Counted from the first letter of the stretch, positions 22,646-34,067 are shown. The stretch is DNA of 64,000 bases from Flammulina velutipes (GCA_011800155.1 CM022375.1:2418001-2482000), one strand, 5' to 3'. The notes: generated from the sequence alone by a model not told the origin. Translations and numbers: made by a program.

Positions 22646-23674
22646 TTAGGCGACTGCTGAGGACTTGATATAGGCTGCGAGTTCCATCTGATGCAGCTCT
22701 CGTAGCATGTTAATGTCTCCTGCTGCAGATAAGTATAGGTGAGACTAGACTAGACAACAGCGCCACACTATTGAACTCACCTTTCGTACAGTCATCAGCT
22801 TCGGTCCAGTGATACTGGTCAGAGCACAAATACCACTTCGGCTCTTCCCCACCAAACAAAGTATTCTGAATATCGATGTAAACCTCCAGAATAGGAATGG
22901 TTCTCGGAAAATTATTCCCAGCCGTACAGTTGCGGACACACAAAGCCCACAAATAGGTTGTAGCGTGATCAAGAAATTTTGGGGCAAATCTGACTTCGGA
23001 ATCAGAACCGCACTGTCGAGAAACGTCTAAAAAGCATCATCCGAAGTTTTTCCCACGTGTTTTTAGCCGTGGCCAATATTTTGAAGGCAAATTTCCTTAA
23101 ATGCCATCGGACGGGAAATCGGCTCGTGCCAAAATATTCTTTAGGTTCATTTCTGCATGTTTGCACAAAAATCTAGAGTTTCCAGTTACCTAGGGTCCTT
23201 CCATAATAGGTTGATCAAATTGGTGGGCTTTGTGTGTCCGCAACTGTAAGCGCTAAGGCGCGCTTGCCGTCATCATCGCCGACGTCGACAAGGTGTATAC
23301 AACACCGGTCTTCAGGGGCAATATTGAATTCATCGCAGACATATTCGGCAAGCCCGCAAACGGTGAAATATTCGTTAGGGCCTTCGGCGGTATAGAAGAC
23401 CTTGTCTTTGTACCGTTCCTTCACAATATCGAAGGCGCGCTGTGCACTGATGCGCCACCCACACCAAAGGAGTGGAGGGTTGAAACCGTCGACGGGGCCG
23501 TGATTGAAGAAACTGGCAGGAGCTTCACGCAAAGGGATGGGCATGGTTGCACAGAACCTCTTGAAATCCGTCTGGGGTATCGTTAGTCGGACTCGCTATG
23601 AGAGGTAAAAGACTAACTTCATCACAGTTAATGGTTCCATCTCGAGAGAGAAAGAAATGTTCGACCCAGGCCAT
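22646..23674 (-). pseudogene. WCGW-family gene split by a MITE
   Basis: Minus strand. Exon 1 is 23618-23674 (MAWVEHFFLSRDGTINCDE). Exon 2 starts at 23571 and carries MPIPLREAPASFF, DGFNPPLLWCGWRIS and IAPEDRCCIHLVDVGDDDG. At 23247 the frame enters a 320-bp element (22927-23246) and hits a stop. Beyond the element the same frame resumes as AGNNFPRTIPILEVYIDI and FGGEEPKWYLCSDQYHW. An intron and a last exon (ending IKSSAVA, stop 22646-22648) follow. Removing the element and one TA copy keeps the frame exactly, so the gene was probably functional until a recent insertion, unless the element is spliced out or excises. Confidence 0.75.
22927..23246. mobile_element. 320-bp Tc1/mariner-type MITE
   Basis: Perfect terminal inverted repeats of 24 bases begin CAGTTGCGGACACACAAAG (left, 22927) and are matched in reverse at 23223-23246. 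Both ends are flanked by TA (22925-22926 and 23247-23248), the target duplication expected for Tc1/mariner elements, whose termini often begin CAGT. The inside encodes no transposase. It interrupts exon 2 of a WCGW-family gene. Confidence 0.85.
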
Positions 23675-23837
23675 AGTGAGAAGAAAGAGGCTCAATCGTT
23701 CAGGGTGCTTCTATGTACCCCACCCAGAGACGTAAGTCAGTTCGCCTAACGGTCGAGTTACATAAAAAGATTGGCGAACCTTCTTGACACCATACAATCA
23801 CGAGTACTCCTCACAGTCCCGATCCCGTTGACAATAG

Positions 23838-24050
23838 GTGCCTACGAAACAGATCATTCTCAATGAAGAAGAATTGAGCGTCCGCTTCCTATCTAATGGA
23901 GAGGATGGGCCTCTCACGAGCGGTGGCAATGGATGCGTGTGGGGCATATCACCTTATTACGCGTATCAGGACATATACTACAAGGATCTGACAAAGGAGA
24001 GGCTCATATGTGAGTTCGGAGTAAAATTGAAATTTAAGAGCTTCTCTTGA
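23838..24050 (+). pseudogene. CVWH-family 3' fragment
   Basis: The frame contains only the C-terminal half of the family core: VRFLSNGEDGPLTSGGNGC, CVWGISPYYAYQDIYYKD and KERLICEFGVKLKFKSFS before a stop. The N-terminal TPDEKKEE part and the first two exons are absent upstream. This is a truncated paralog of the genes at 17100 and 30439. Confidence 0.6.
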
Positions 24051-24183
24051 TCAAATCGCGAGGTAAGGTGTGGCGTTTCCGGCAATTTGCGGGAGAGGCT
24101 TAACCAAACACCACCACTCGGAACTCCAAACGTTCAAACGTTTGCTATACACTCCGCCTCCGAGGCATCTCCAATACACCCCA

Positions 24184-24612
24184 ATGAAGACTAGACGTAC
24201 GAATAGACTTATTCCTGACGAGAAGGAGGAAGAGTGCACCTGTTACATCGTCTTGCTTCGACCACCACGGGTTTCGTCGACGTCCTACATGGTTCGCGTC
24301 TTGGATGAGCAGAAGGAAGTTCCTTACGGCGAGAACCAGTCAAACCTTCGTCTGGAATCCATCAGCCTGAGGAACCGTGGATCCGGCAAATGGGTTGGTG
24401 AGTGCACTCGGTATGCATCCCACATGTTAGTACTCATGAGGAATACATCGAAAGAGAAAGCCTTCTGTGAATATGACGGTAACCTGCTTACCTACATGAG
24501 CATGTACACATTAGGGAGATCTAATATGCAATGTTGCGTCACTAGATGTGTCTTGGATGAGGGAGATTCCGGTATTGGATTCCCAGTGTTCGGACACTTA
24601 TTGTGGTGGTGA
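24184..24612 (+). CDS. diverged CVWH-family member, possibly decayed
   Basis: From ATG 24184 the frame reads MKTRRTNRLIPDEKEEE, CYIVLLRPP, YMVRVLDEQKEV and then GECTRYASHMLVLMRNTSK and EKAFCEYDGN. It follows the family core, but the CVWHxSPYHxYQ box is lost and a novel tail follows to the stop at 24610. The short 5' exons seen in the intact members were not found, so it may be a pseudogene. A TGTGGCGT octamer lies just upstream at 24069. Confidence 0.45.
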   Translation: MKTRRTNRLIPDEKEEECTCYIVLLRPPRVSSTSYMVRVLDEQKEVPYGENQSNLRLESISLRNRGSGKWVGECTRYASHMLVLMRNTSKEKAFCEYDGNLLTYMSMYTLGRSNMQCCVTRCVLDEGDSGIGFPVFGHLLWW

Positions 24613-24695
24613 CTGACCGCTTACAAACCTAACCCTAGCACCAAACCTCCTAACCTCTAAATGCTGATCAAAAGTCCTCTTACCTTCGACCCACC

Positions 24696-26011
24696 ATGAT
24701 CTATGAATTATTGCCTTATGGTCAGGCCGACCGACTCGCTGGAAGGGGTGGTTCTGTAGGTCTGTTTCTTGTCATATATGAGTTTCCTACTGAGCTTATC
24801 AACAGAACTTCGTATACAGAGCGACTGACACAAAAACCGGGCAACTCGTTGCGCTCAAGAAATCTCGTGTCCCAAAAAGTGTTCAGCGACCTACTCTTCA
24901 GTACGAGACACGTATCTTACAACTACTCAGCGGTCATCCATCTATACCCGTCGTGTTCGGATATGGTCATCTGATGCATTTCGAGTACATGGCTCTCGAA
25001 CTTCTAGGACCAACTGTAGGGGATATGAAGGAGGACGGGGCTAGCGTAACGGTGGAAACTGTTGTTCGAATAGTTGATCAGACAGTGCGCATACTCTAGT
25101 CACTCAGGTCTGCCAGTAACTAACACAAACACACAGCTCGCTGGATTGTCGCACATTCACTCGTATGGGATCGCACATCGCGACATAAAACCAGAGAATA
25201 CAATGTGCGTCCTTGGTGATTCCTCAAGAATCAAAATCATCGACTTTGGAATATCCAAACTCTTTCCTAAAAATCCACCTCCTCGTTATGACCTACTTTC
25301 TGAGCGCCGTCACATCATCGGAACACTATGTTGGGCAAGTCTAAAGGCTCACAATGGTATAGGTAAGTCTTGCCACTGTTCAAGATATCTTTCTAAAACA
25401 ATATCGTAGAGCTTTCTCCTCCTGATGACGTCGAGTCATTAGCCTATGTTGCCCTTTTCCTTCTCCGTGGTACATTACCTTGGAAATCCCGACCTCGCTT
25501 TGAGTCTCAGGCCAGGTCACAAGAGGTCGTCCGAATCTTGAAGTCGAAGTACTCAGGCGAAGACCTGTGTCTTGGGTTCCCTGAAGAATTCGGCAGACTG
25601 CTCTCTTACGTCCGCTCCTTGGAATACGGACAACTTCCCGACTATACTGCGCTCACACGTTCGTTCGCAGCGCTTGGTTATTTCTCGAACGGACCTCTCG
25701 ACTGGACACCAAAACCCCTTCTCACACAGTATCCTACGGATGAGCCTTCGGTTCCCAATTACGAAGACGAGGTCTGGGACGGCATTGAAGGTGACAGTGA
25801 TTCATACTGCGGAGTGGATATCGACATGTGGGCAGTGCCCGGCAAGGAGCGGAATAAGGCTCTGACTTTGCCTTCGAAGGAGCAGGTGGGATACCTCGAT
25901 CGGTGTACTCCTTTGATAATCGAAGTGATCGGTACGTCATCCAGTTCCTCGTCGTCCCATATACTCACCTCTCTCCAGATCGGTAGAGGCGAGTATTGTA
26001 CCGCTACTTGA
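24696..26011 (+). CDS. casein-kinase-1-like protein kinase
   Basis: Exons 24696-24755, 24806-25084, 25137-25362 and 25410 onward. The end is either 26011 (read-through) or 25986 if a last small intron at 25932-25978 is used. A glycine-loop region (LAGRGGSNFVYRAT) is followed by VALKKS with the catalytic Lys, then HIHSYGIAHRDIKPEN (catalytic loop), KIIDFGISK (DFG) and GTLCWASLKAHNGI. The CK1-typical DDVESLAYVALFLLRGTLPW comes next. About 420 aa. The C-terminal part beyond the kinase is acidic. CK1 family kinases are Ser/Thr kinases of the cytosol and nucleus. The catalytic residues look intact. Neighbours are lineage-specific small genes, so its role is unknown. Confidence 0.85.
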
Positions 26012-26225
26012 TACAGATTGGGCATAGTGAACACCTTTCAAGCTTGACTACGCCTCACCAGCTCACCTTAGCCAGTGATATGTCAGTTCTCGTGCTCGTG
26101 TTCATGTTCGTGATTGATTCATGCCATTCTTAGGCCTAGTAAGTAAGTACAACGGTGTCAAGGCGTGATACAGATAACTGATTGAAATATAGTACAGTGG
26201 TGGAGCGTGAGGGAAACATGTTTGA

Positions 26226-27263
26226 TCACTCTTCAACGTTCCAACATTCGGGGACAAGAAGAATACCCTCAGTCGCTCCCCCTCCTTGAATGGTCATGCA
26301 TCGCGATTCCGCCACGTCGTATACCGTCTGGCGCAAGAACTCGCGTTCGTCCCCATCAAACTCCTCGTTGAATTGCTCTTCACTCTGCGCAAACTCCAAA
26401 ACGTCGAGTCTGGACAGCCTCCTCACACAACCTGGATCACCAATACAATCCGTTCGGTCAAACAGCCAAATAACCTCCGGAAGGTGCACATCGCGGCCTT
26501 CCAAGTACATCACTTCAACTCCGATCATGAGATCCAGGAAGTCACGCAGACGAACAAGGTTCTGTCGGGTCTCGGCGTAGCATAAGTCATCCCTAACGTC
26601 AGGCCTTCCTGACCACCAACCTTCTATGCGTAGGCGCGTTACACGATGCAAATCGGGATGGCTTGTCGGGAAATACGTCCTGGAAGCCTCGATAAACGTG
26701 ATGACCAATCGATCCAACACAGGCATCTCAAGTGAGTTGACCAATTCCGCCTGCGCCACATTGGAGTTGATGATTTCGAGATCTGTCAGACACGGGAGAT
26801 GAATCTTGCTCCTTGGCGGAGAGAGGTATTGGTCGCTCGGTATATTCCAGAGGGCCAGATATTGCAGGTTGACTAGGTTCGGAGTTTCGAGGTTGAAGAG
26901 CCTGGCGTCGATAGTGAGCGACCTTTGGCGTTCGTCTGCGGGACGCTCGGTATCTTCAGGAGAAGGCGCAGGCAAGCAGATGTATGGAAGCTGGAGTTTC
27001 CACGCGGATGGTTGCAGATCGAACAGGGAACCTTTATCGTCCGCAGATGTGCTTGAACTGGAGTCGACGTCTAAAATAGAGAATGAACTGTAGATCTCGA
27101 CAAAGCGACAAAGGAGATAACTGACCGGAATCAATGCCGTCGATAAAGTAAACCGACTCTGGCGTTCGCTCACGCGGGGATTGAGTTGTTCTGTAACGTT
27201 GATATGAGTGTCTGCGAAAGTAACCAGATGTGAACGGGCTTACGAATCGGACGAGATTGACAT
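26226..27263 (-). CDS. F-box-family LRR protein lacking the F-box
   Basis: Exons 27244-27263, 27126-27211 and 26226-27070 give 316 aa, all phases consistent. The N-terminus (MSISSDSHSYQRYRTTQ...) is short and Ser-rich. The F-box and the first half of the repeats found in its paralogs are missing. The C-terminal two thirds align with 28196-30069: SLTIDARLFNLETPNLVNLQ, SHPDLHRVTRLRIEGWWSG, RLRDFLDLMIGVEVMYLEGR and VAESRCMTI. With no F-box it could not join an SCF complex in the usual way. It may be a decaying copy, or one that binds the same partner without delivering it. Confidence 0.7.
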
Positions 27264-27449
27264 GATAGGGAAAATTAGTGGGAACAGATAACGAAGAAAT
27301 GATTCTGACGGTCTCAGCCTTATAAACAAGCGCCGGGACACGTCCTTTGTTCCCGGCAGCGGTGGAAAACAATGAGAATTTGTGTTGAATTCCCTATTCG
27401 ATGCGTCATTGTTCATGATGATTGTAGGTCAATGCGAACAATAGATATG

Positions 27450-28035
27450 TACTTCTACATGGAACATTACAAGAAGGCTAAAAATGTGGCGTAACGTGGC
27501 AGGTGATGGACCTTCAAAGCAATGCGCTGATGTAACTTTGGAACCAGATGTTTTGTTTTATTTCATCACTGTTTTATAGGCCATGCAAATACATATCTAC
27601 GATACACGCGAGTAATTCACTGTGTGACATGAATACGGCGTGCCGGGAATTTCTGAGTGGACGGAGATCACTTAGAGCTTAAACTCCCATAGTTATCATC
27701 ACACATAGCGTACTATATACTCATATATATTACTGGGCCGCGTAGTATACAGTAGATACTTGTAGAGTACGGGTAGCCACATAGGTCGTAGACGACCTGA
27801 GCGCTCCCTCAAATAGGAACTCATCATCACTTAGAGCTTAAAAACCGACTCTACTGTATCTACAGGAAAATATGAGAAGCTTTTCGTCGATAGATTAAAT
27901 TTGTATGTATTCCATTGACTTCGAAACGTGACCGCGTTTCGGGACCTCTGTCCCGGTCAAGTCCGATCTCTTTCTAAATCGTTCGGCCACCATGAAAAGC
28001 CAGGACGTAGAATGCCGCGCTGTTACTAGTGCATA
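27450..28035 (+). repeat. duplicated intergenic segment, copy 1
   Basis: Matches 31,260-31,575 over several blocks in the same order: GGAACATTACAAGAAGGCT..AATGTGGCGTAAC, GGTGATGGACC, GGGAATTTCTGAGTGGACGG, CTACAGGAAAATATGAGA, ACGTGACCGCG and AGGACGTAGA. It holds an extra 159 bases relative to the other copy (see findings). No gene. The two copies flank the block carrying the F-box gene at 28196 and the CVWH gene at 30439. Confidence 0.6.
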
Positions 28036-28195
28036 CTCCTATCTTTCGACTCTTCAATGATTCTCAATCACGACCTCGCGCTAATATCAAATTCATATCT
28101 CTTCGGCAATGAACTACTGGTAAGGATTCCGATGTATCTCCAAATCTCGATGAGCTAAAATACAACGTACAGATAAAGAAATTCATGACAGGTCG

Positions 28196-30069
28196 TTACA
28201 ATAGAGTACTCGCAATTTTCTCCCAGCATTCTGGAATAATAATTCCGTCCTTGGTCCCCTTCTCGTTATCACGTCGCTCGCGCTGTATAGAAACCGTCAT
28301 GGATCGTGATTCAGCCACATCCTTCAGCCACTTCCCCTGCAAGTCCCGCTCATCTTCACCTTTCTGATCCATAGCATCGAAATCATCCAGGTCATACTCA
28401 TTCTGGTTAAACTCGAGCCTCCTCAACTTCGGCAATCTAGTCCCCCGTGCAAAATCTGGTTCCCACTCGGGATCTACATCCGTGCGGTCGAACACCCGAA
28501 CGACATCCGGCCTATTCACATCCATTCCCTCCAAGTATAGTTCCTCAACACCAGTTGTCAGGTCGAGGAAGTCCCGCAGACGGAGCAAGTTCCTTCTTGC
28601 TGACGACCATCTAAACCTCGTGCTTCCCGACCACCAACTTTCGATGCGGAGCTGCTTGACGCGATGCAAATCTGGGTGGCTCGCTGGAAAATAGGTGCGT
28701 GAACTTCGGGCCTCGGACGATCCCAGGAATGCAAGGGTGAGGGTGTCCAAGACGGGCATATCGAAAGACTGCATGACTGAGTTGGTCATGTTGTCCTCTC
28801 GGTCGGTGGGCTCCCATTCAATGATCTCGAGGTATGTCAACGCTGGGAGGACTATTTTGGTAGCCAGGACAGGAGTGCACCACTCTCTATCCGTAGGGCT
28901 CCATATCATGAGTTGTTGGAGATTACGAAGCGAGTCAGCGACAATGGGAGTGTCTCGGTGGAAGAAACCGTATTCCACGTTGAGCGATTCGAGCTGCGCC
29001 AAGGGCGGGAAGTCGACAAAGTCGTCATAGACCGCGGGTTCTTCGATTCCGTGAAAGTCTACGCGCTTCAGAGCGGGCAATAGGCTCGATTTGAACGATT
29101 CGACGTCGTAATAGTTGACCTTTCTATATCCAGGAAGGTCCTGCTTGAAGACCATCATGATCGTCAGCTCCTCCAAACGTGTATACACGCCGCTGTCCAG
29201 CGCGAGGTCCTCAATTGGCGCCTGGTTCATGATCAACTCGAGCGACTTCCAACGCGATTTTGAAGGGGCCATCATCTTCACGAAACGTTGCATATAATCT
29301 GCATTGTAGTATGATCTGAACTCAATTGTCAGGTGCAAATCGGAACTCCTCGAGGAGTTGATGGCCATCCGGACGTATTCAAACTCTCTGAGGTTATCCA
29401 GATCAATGCGCAAGGTCGTCCAAAATCGAGGAATTTTGAACGCGACGCGACGCGTTAGTGTGCATGTGAGCGCTACGTTCCATGGGAAGATATTCTTGTC
29501 GATACGATCCGAGTCGGGTGGGCTCATCGCGTGCACCCACATGAAGATTTCGGCTATAATATCCTTCGAGAGCCGTAGGAAGTGGCCATTGACGAGTGGG
29601 TTTGCCGCTTCTAGTTGAATCTCGAGCTCCTCCAGTCGGCAGTCGCGGTGATGCTCGTCGATGTCAATCAGACCGTCCTCCAGATCATCTTTTTCTTGCT
29701 CCCACTGTTTAAACTGTTTGCGCAGGATGTCGCTTGGGAGTTTTTTCAAGGGCTCTCTGGCTTCCTTGATTCGGACTTGCATCTTATACTCTTCAGTTTC
29801 TTCGACTGGAATGCATTTCTGAGTCACGGATTCATCCACGACTGAGCTAGCTGAGGAAGATTGGATTAGCGTGATCATGAGTTGACGGAAGACAATGAGA
29901 GACTTACAAAAGAGCCAGTGTTTAACCTTTTCTTCTCGAGGAGGGCCATCGTAAGGGCGTTGAGCGAATCTATAGTTGAATTGAGTAACAGTCAGTGAAG
30001 ATATGAGGATGTGTGAGGTAGTACTCACTCATAATTTGCTGGTAAGCTTGAGATACTCGAACCCGACAT
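28196..30069 (-). CDS. F-box-like / LRR protein
   Basis: Exons 30029-30069, 29908-29969 and 28196-29850 give 585 aa. N-terminus MSGSSISSLPANY, then a charged helical region, then the F-box-like LRLSKDIIAEIFMWVHAM and FPWNVALTCTLTRRVAFKIP. Leucine-rich repeats follow to the end (ALKRVDFHGIEEPAVYDDF, QLESLNVEYGFF, SHPDLHRVKQLRIESWWSG, LRLRDFLDLTTGVEELYLEG). Nearest relative in the window is the F-box-less gene at 26226. Likely substrate receptor of a ubiquitin ligase, from family knowledge only. Confidence 0.85.
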
Positions 30070-30364
30070 TGTGGATGTAATGTAACGAGAAGGAGTTTAG
30101 CGAGCAGAAAGTTGGCTGGACTCATATATTAGGCTAACAATGAGGACTGGATTCCTTTTCCGGCATCTTTTGTTCAGATGGGCAACCATTGTACGCACAT
30201 GTAGATAGGTATTTCAAGCAGGTACACTTTTCAACACATTTTGTGATCAATCCCCTGGGCCGGGTATAATGTGGTTATACAGGTGGGCCTACCTAGTGGG
30301 CCTGACTTGAGTAGTCTATATCGCATGTAGACGGGTGTCTCGTGAGAGAGAGAAGTGTGGCGTT

Positions 30365-30380
30365 CTCGGTAGTTACCGAG
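30365..30380. promoter_or_regulatory. CTCGGTAGTTACCGAG palindrome upstream of CVWH gene
   Basis: A near-perfect 16-base inverted repeat, one of seven copies in the window (see findings). It lies 59 bases before the ATG of the gene at 30439 and directly after a TGTGGCGT octamer at 30357. Position suggests a promoter element, but other copies lie downstream of genes within duplicated blocks. Confidence 0.4.
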
Positions 30381-30438
30381 ATCATTCTTACCATATCCGG
30401 CGGATAACAATGTCGCGTAACGCGGCATAAGTACAACC

Positions 30439-30994
30439 ATGAGTTTTCCTCCTGTTCACAACCCAATGCCTTCCAGCCAAAGTAAGGCTTAGTTTGTGTT
30501 GGGACGCGACCACTGCAACTCTAACCAATTGTTATGTGTTCCAGAGCTAGAGGCCGATCCCAATGAACCTGACATCTTCTATGGTGTCCCGACTGTCGTA
30601 AACGTATGTTTCCGAATCATAATATCATATTCCCTCTGTGAAGAATACACGACAGACCACTATTTACGAACGGACTCCAGACGAAATGAAAGAGGAACAT
30701 GAAGGCTATATTATCCTCATACGACCTCCTCAGAAATGCGCGCGATCTTACATGGTCCGCGTCTTTGGCCAGAACAAGGAGCTTCTGCTCGATGAATCCG
30801 AGTGTAAAGTACGGATGTATCCTATCGAAAATGGGGCAGTCAACGAGGCCCCAATGAGCAGAGGCAAGGAATGTGTTTGGCACGGATCGCCGTACCATAT
30901 GTACCAGGTCATTTACTGCAAGGGAGACCCAGAGGAGAAGATGATCTGCGAGTTTGGGGGAAGACTCGAACTGAAACATACGTACAGAAATTAG
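30439..30994 (+). CDS. CVWH-family small protein, member 2
   Basis: Exons 30439-30481, 30545-30603 and 30656-30994 give 146 aa; intron positions match the member at 17100. The core reads RTPDEMKEEHEGYIILIRPP, YMVRVFGQNKELL, VRMYPIENGAVNEAP, ECVWHGSPYHMYQVIYCKGD and EEKMICEFGGR. A second in-frame ATG exists at 30466; the first is used here. No signal peptide or membrane helix. Function unknown. The intact reading frame and conserved splicing suggest a working gene. Confidence 0.7.
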
Positions 30995-31259
30995 ACATAC
31001 CCAGAGTTTTAGCACATCTATCAATCCAATCCCATCTCGCCGTTTTGTGGGAGTTTTATCTCTTTATGATTTAACCCTCCCTGGGAGTTGAGAATGCTTG
31101 TAATAGTTTCGCTGAGGCTTTGGTTATGATATACTCCTTGAGACGTTCAATGTACTACCTAACAACTCTGGCGCTGTAGGAAGTTACCGAAAGGCTTCGA
31201 TTGTGCCTCAATTATTCTACCCGAGGAGATTCGGGCGTTTACCATCGTCCCGAACTCGT

Positions 31260-31575
31260 CCTACCTTGGAACATTACGGGAAGGCTGAAAATGTGGCGTA
31301 ACATAGGTGATGGACCGTCAAAAGAGCGGGCTGATGTAGCCATATCTACGAGACACCCGAGTCATTCAGTGTTTGACATGAATGTGGCGTTTCCGGGAAT
31401 TTCTGAGTGGACGGAGATCACTTGGAGCTTAAAACCAACTTTATCTACAGGAAAATATGAGACTGGAGCGTTTCATCCATGCATTCTGTTTTATTCGACA
31501 CGTGACCGCGATCTCTCTCTCAATCATTCGACCACCATAAAAAAACTCAGGACGTAGAGTGCCGGGCTGTTGATC
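31260..31575 (+). repeat. duplicated intergenic segment, copy 2
   Basis: Same block order as 27,450-28,035 without the extra 159 bases. It carries TGTGGCGT octamers at 31292 and 31383. The next 110 bases (31,600-31,686) resemble the 3' flank of the WCGW gene at 36082 and belong to the neighbouring gene. Confidence 0.6.
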
Positions 31576-31686
31576 TGACTTGGGTATTGAAAAATTTGGT
31601 CGAACTTGAGTATTCCATGTAACTATAGAAATTTCGTAGTGTGCTTCTTTACAAAAAGACAAGTTATATAAGTAATGGCTTCGCAT

Positions 31687-32415
31687 TTAGGCAGCGGACG
31701 GGACTTGAGCGGCCATGATGCGCTCCGAGCGCACCTTTTGGTGCTCCTCCTTCAAATCATCAAGGTTGCCCTCTGCGTGGTCTCGTAAATGCTGGTAAGA
31801 GGAACTGAGCAAAGAACTCACGAGGAGAACCATCAACTTCAAGTTGGCTCCAATGGAACTTGTTCAGGTCTAAGTACCATTGAGGTTCCGACTTGAAGAA
31901 TTTATTCTTGACGCGTTCGATGGCATTCTGGTCCGGGGGGATCTCGCGATTGTTGGCTACGGCAAACGCCATGGTGGCAGGATCTACCTCGTCACCATTC
32001 TCGTCGCCAACCGTACTGCATTTGACGAACACGTTGAGCTCTTTCCAGACGAGTGCAGGAAGCTTCATCATTGTCATATCCCTGTAAAACTTGAAGGTTC
32101 CATCGGTATAATCTGCTTCATTGATCTGTTCCTTGTAATGCTCTTGGACGAGCTTGTAAAGTCCGTTACGGCCAATGCGCCATCCACACCAGAACGTCGG
32201 AGGGTCAAAACCTGGGACGGTGGTCGCAGAAAAGAGACATTTCGGCAGATCTTGGAAAGGGATGGGTGTAGAGGTGCTGAACTTCTTTTGATCCTAAGTT
32301 GCGAATGTCAAGTGGATCACGACTGAGTGCAGAAAGAACCTACATCTTGTTCGTAGTCAAGGGTATCAGAGTGAAGGAAGAAGTGTTCAAACCAGGGTTC
32401 AGCAGGGGCTGACAT
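31687..32415 (-). CDS. WCGW-family protein
   Basis: Exons 32344-32415, 31822-32293 and 31687-31772 give 209 aa. Exon 1 encodes MSAPAEPWFEHFFLHSDTL. Exon 2 has the family core: FSTSTPIPFQDLPKC, GFDPPTFWCGWRIGR, VGDENGDEVDPATMAFAVAN and EPQWYLDLNKFHWSQ. Exon 3 is a helical tail, DLKEEHQKVRSERIMAAQ. No signal peptide is present. Three-exon structure and phases (0, 1) are the same in every family member. Function unknown. Its nearest relative here is the gene at 36082. Confidence 0.75.
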
Positions 32416-34067
32416 GTTTGTCGTTGGGATGTCGAGGAAACTTTGAGCCACTGAGTCGTCGTTTATAAACACAAATGTCACGCGTCACATCTTTGTGATT
32501 TACCGCCACATTGTCGCCTCTGGGTGTTCTAGGGTGTTCTCCGATAACGTATGATGCAATTGTAGCTCATCTATTCTCTTGACACGCTTCCAATCATCCA
32601 TGATAATAAGCTGGAGTAAAAAGTGTAGTAGACTTTATGGCCCCGCTGGAGACGGGAAGTAATGCAATGAACAAACCGTACCCCAGCTTCCGACGAGGCG
32701 ATTCACCCAAAGCAACTCTAATAACGTGAATCCTTTTCACAACCATTTCGATTTGTCTACTCTAATCATCTCTCCGAATTATAAGTGGAGAGATATCGTC
32801 GAAGGAGCTATTCTGATAACGAACATTGTGGCGCTCTCTCGGCAGTTACCGACAACGTTCGATGCAGCCAAACAACGTCACCTTACACAAACATTTCTTG
32901 TCCTCGTACCACGACGTCCTTGCAGAATGGATGACTTGCTCTACAAACCCTCCTCCCATTCCGGAGCAAGAGACGGCTCGGCTGGTTAAGTCAAGGAAAT
33001 AATGGTGCGTTTTCTGCCAAAACAATGCAACCCGTTCACCTAATGATTGCGCAGATGAGTATGGACGATGCTATGGAATAGACCTTCGTCTAGGAGTCCG
33101 CGCACGACGACCTGGCAAATCAGAAATGCGTGTTTCAGCCATTCACTTTTCTGCCGGCACCTTGTAGCGCGGTCGGCGCGTAGCCACATTAGCAGAAAAT
33201 GGAGCTAATCATCGCATAACCTCCCCGCTGCTACATCGACCAGGCCCCCTCCGGCGCAATCGGGATGTATTACGTGCTGTCTGCCTCATCCGCCGAGGCC
33301 CATTCATCAAAGATTTTTCGCCTTTGGGACGTTGTCCAGGAAAACACTATCGGTGCCTCAAGCTGGACAGTTGCGTACGGGAGGAAGGAGCCGAGAAGAA
33401 ATACTGGTTCATCCGGACTCGTGCCCGTACATGCGACAGGGCTCGCTGAACTGGTAGGTGTTATTGTGATTTGGGCGATTGACCACTAATATCTTCAATG
33501 AAGGCTCTACCTGTACACTGCCTTCGGACGAGTACGCGATGCCGTCCCTTAACTTTGCTCCCAAGACTATGGAGCCATGGACTCTTTGCCGGGCCATCGA
33601 TTTCATTGCTTGATCGCCTTGAACGAGACACTCGCGGTCCTTTGGCATTAACCCATCGTCGCGCTATCACGTTAGCAAGCCTGCAATTCCTTCCATATTC
33701 CTCCCTCGAGGCGTAATCCCTGGCAAAGAAGGTTCAAACGTTTACTCGCTATGTTCCTCTTCAAAGCAAGCGGGTCGAGGGATCACTACGAATTTTATGT
33801 CTGGCGGATGGGCATCGGCTCGTCCAGGCGCTTCCGTGAGAGTGACCGGTTTTGAGCGACGGGCGGTGTGGACGAACACCTGCTGTTGCGTCTAGTTTTA
33901 CTGGCGCCTAGCAAGATACTGTTTGATTACAACACGTATGGTACCGTGCACATCCATTACGAGTCCACGAGAGAGTTTACATATTTCTAGACGTACTACC
34001 ACGGCATAACTACCACTGTAACCTTTCCACCCCTCCATGTAGTGAATGACTATCTTTCCTCCCTATC
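32416..34067. other. repeat-rich intergenic with palindrome and gene relics
   Basis: A palindrome copy lies at 32839-32852 behind TGTGGCGC, followed by a degenerate copy of the repeat block (CTTGTCCTCGTACCACGACG at about 32897). The rest up to 34,067 has no supported gene; short frames at 33265 and 33498 lack recognisable motifs. Confidence 0.5.

Noticed and set aside
24184..24612. Start of this frame at the GTG at 24070
   Set aside because: The extra codons have no similarity to the family and include a TGTGGCGT repeat octamer; ATG 24184 sits where the family core begins.
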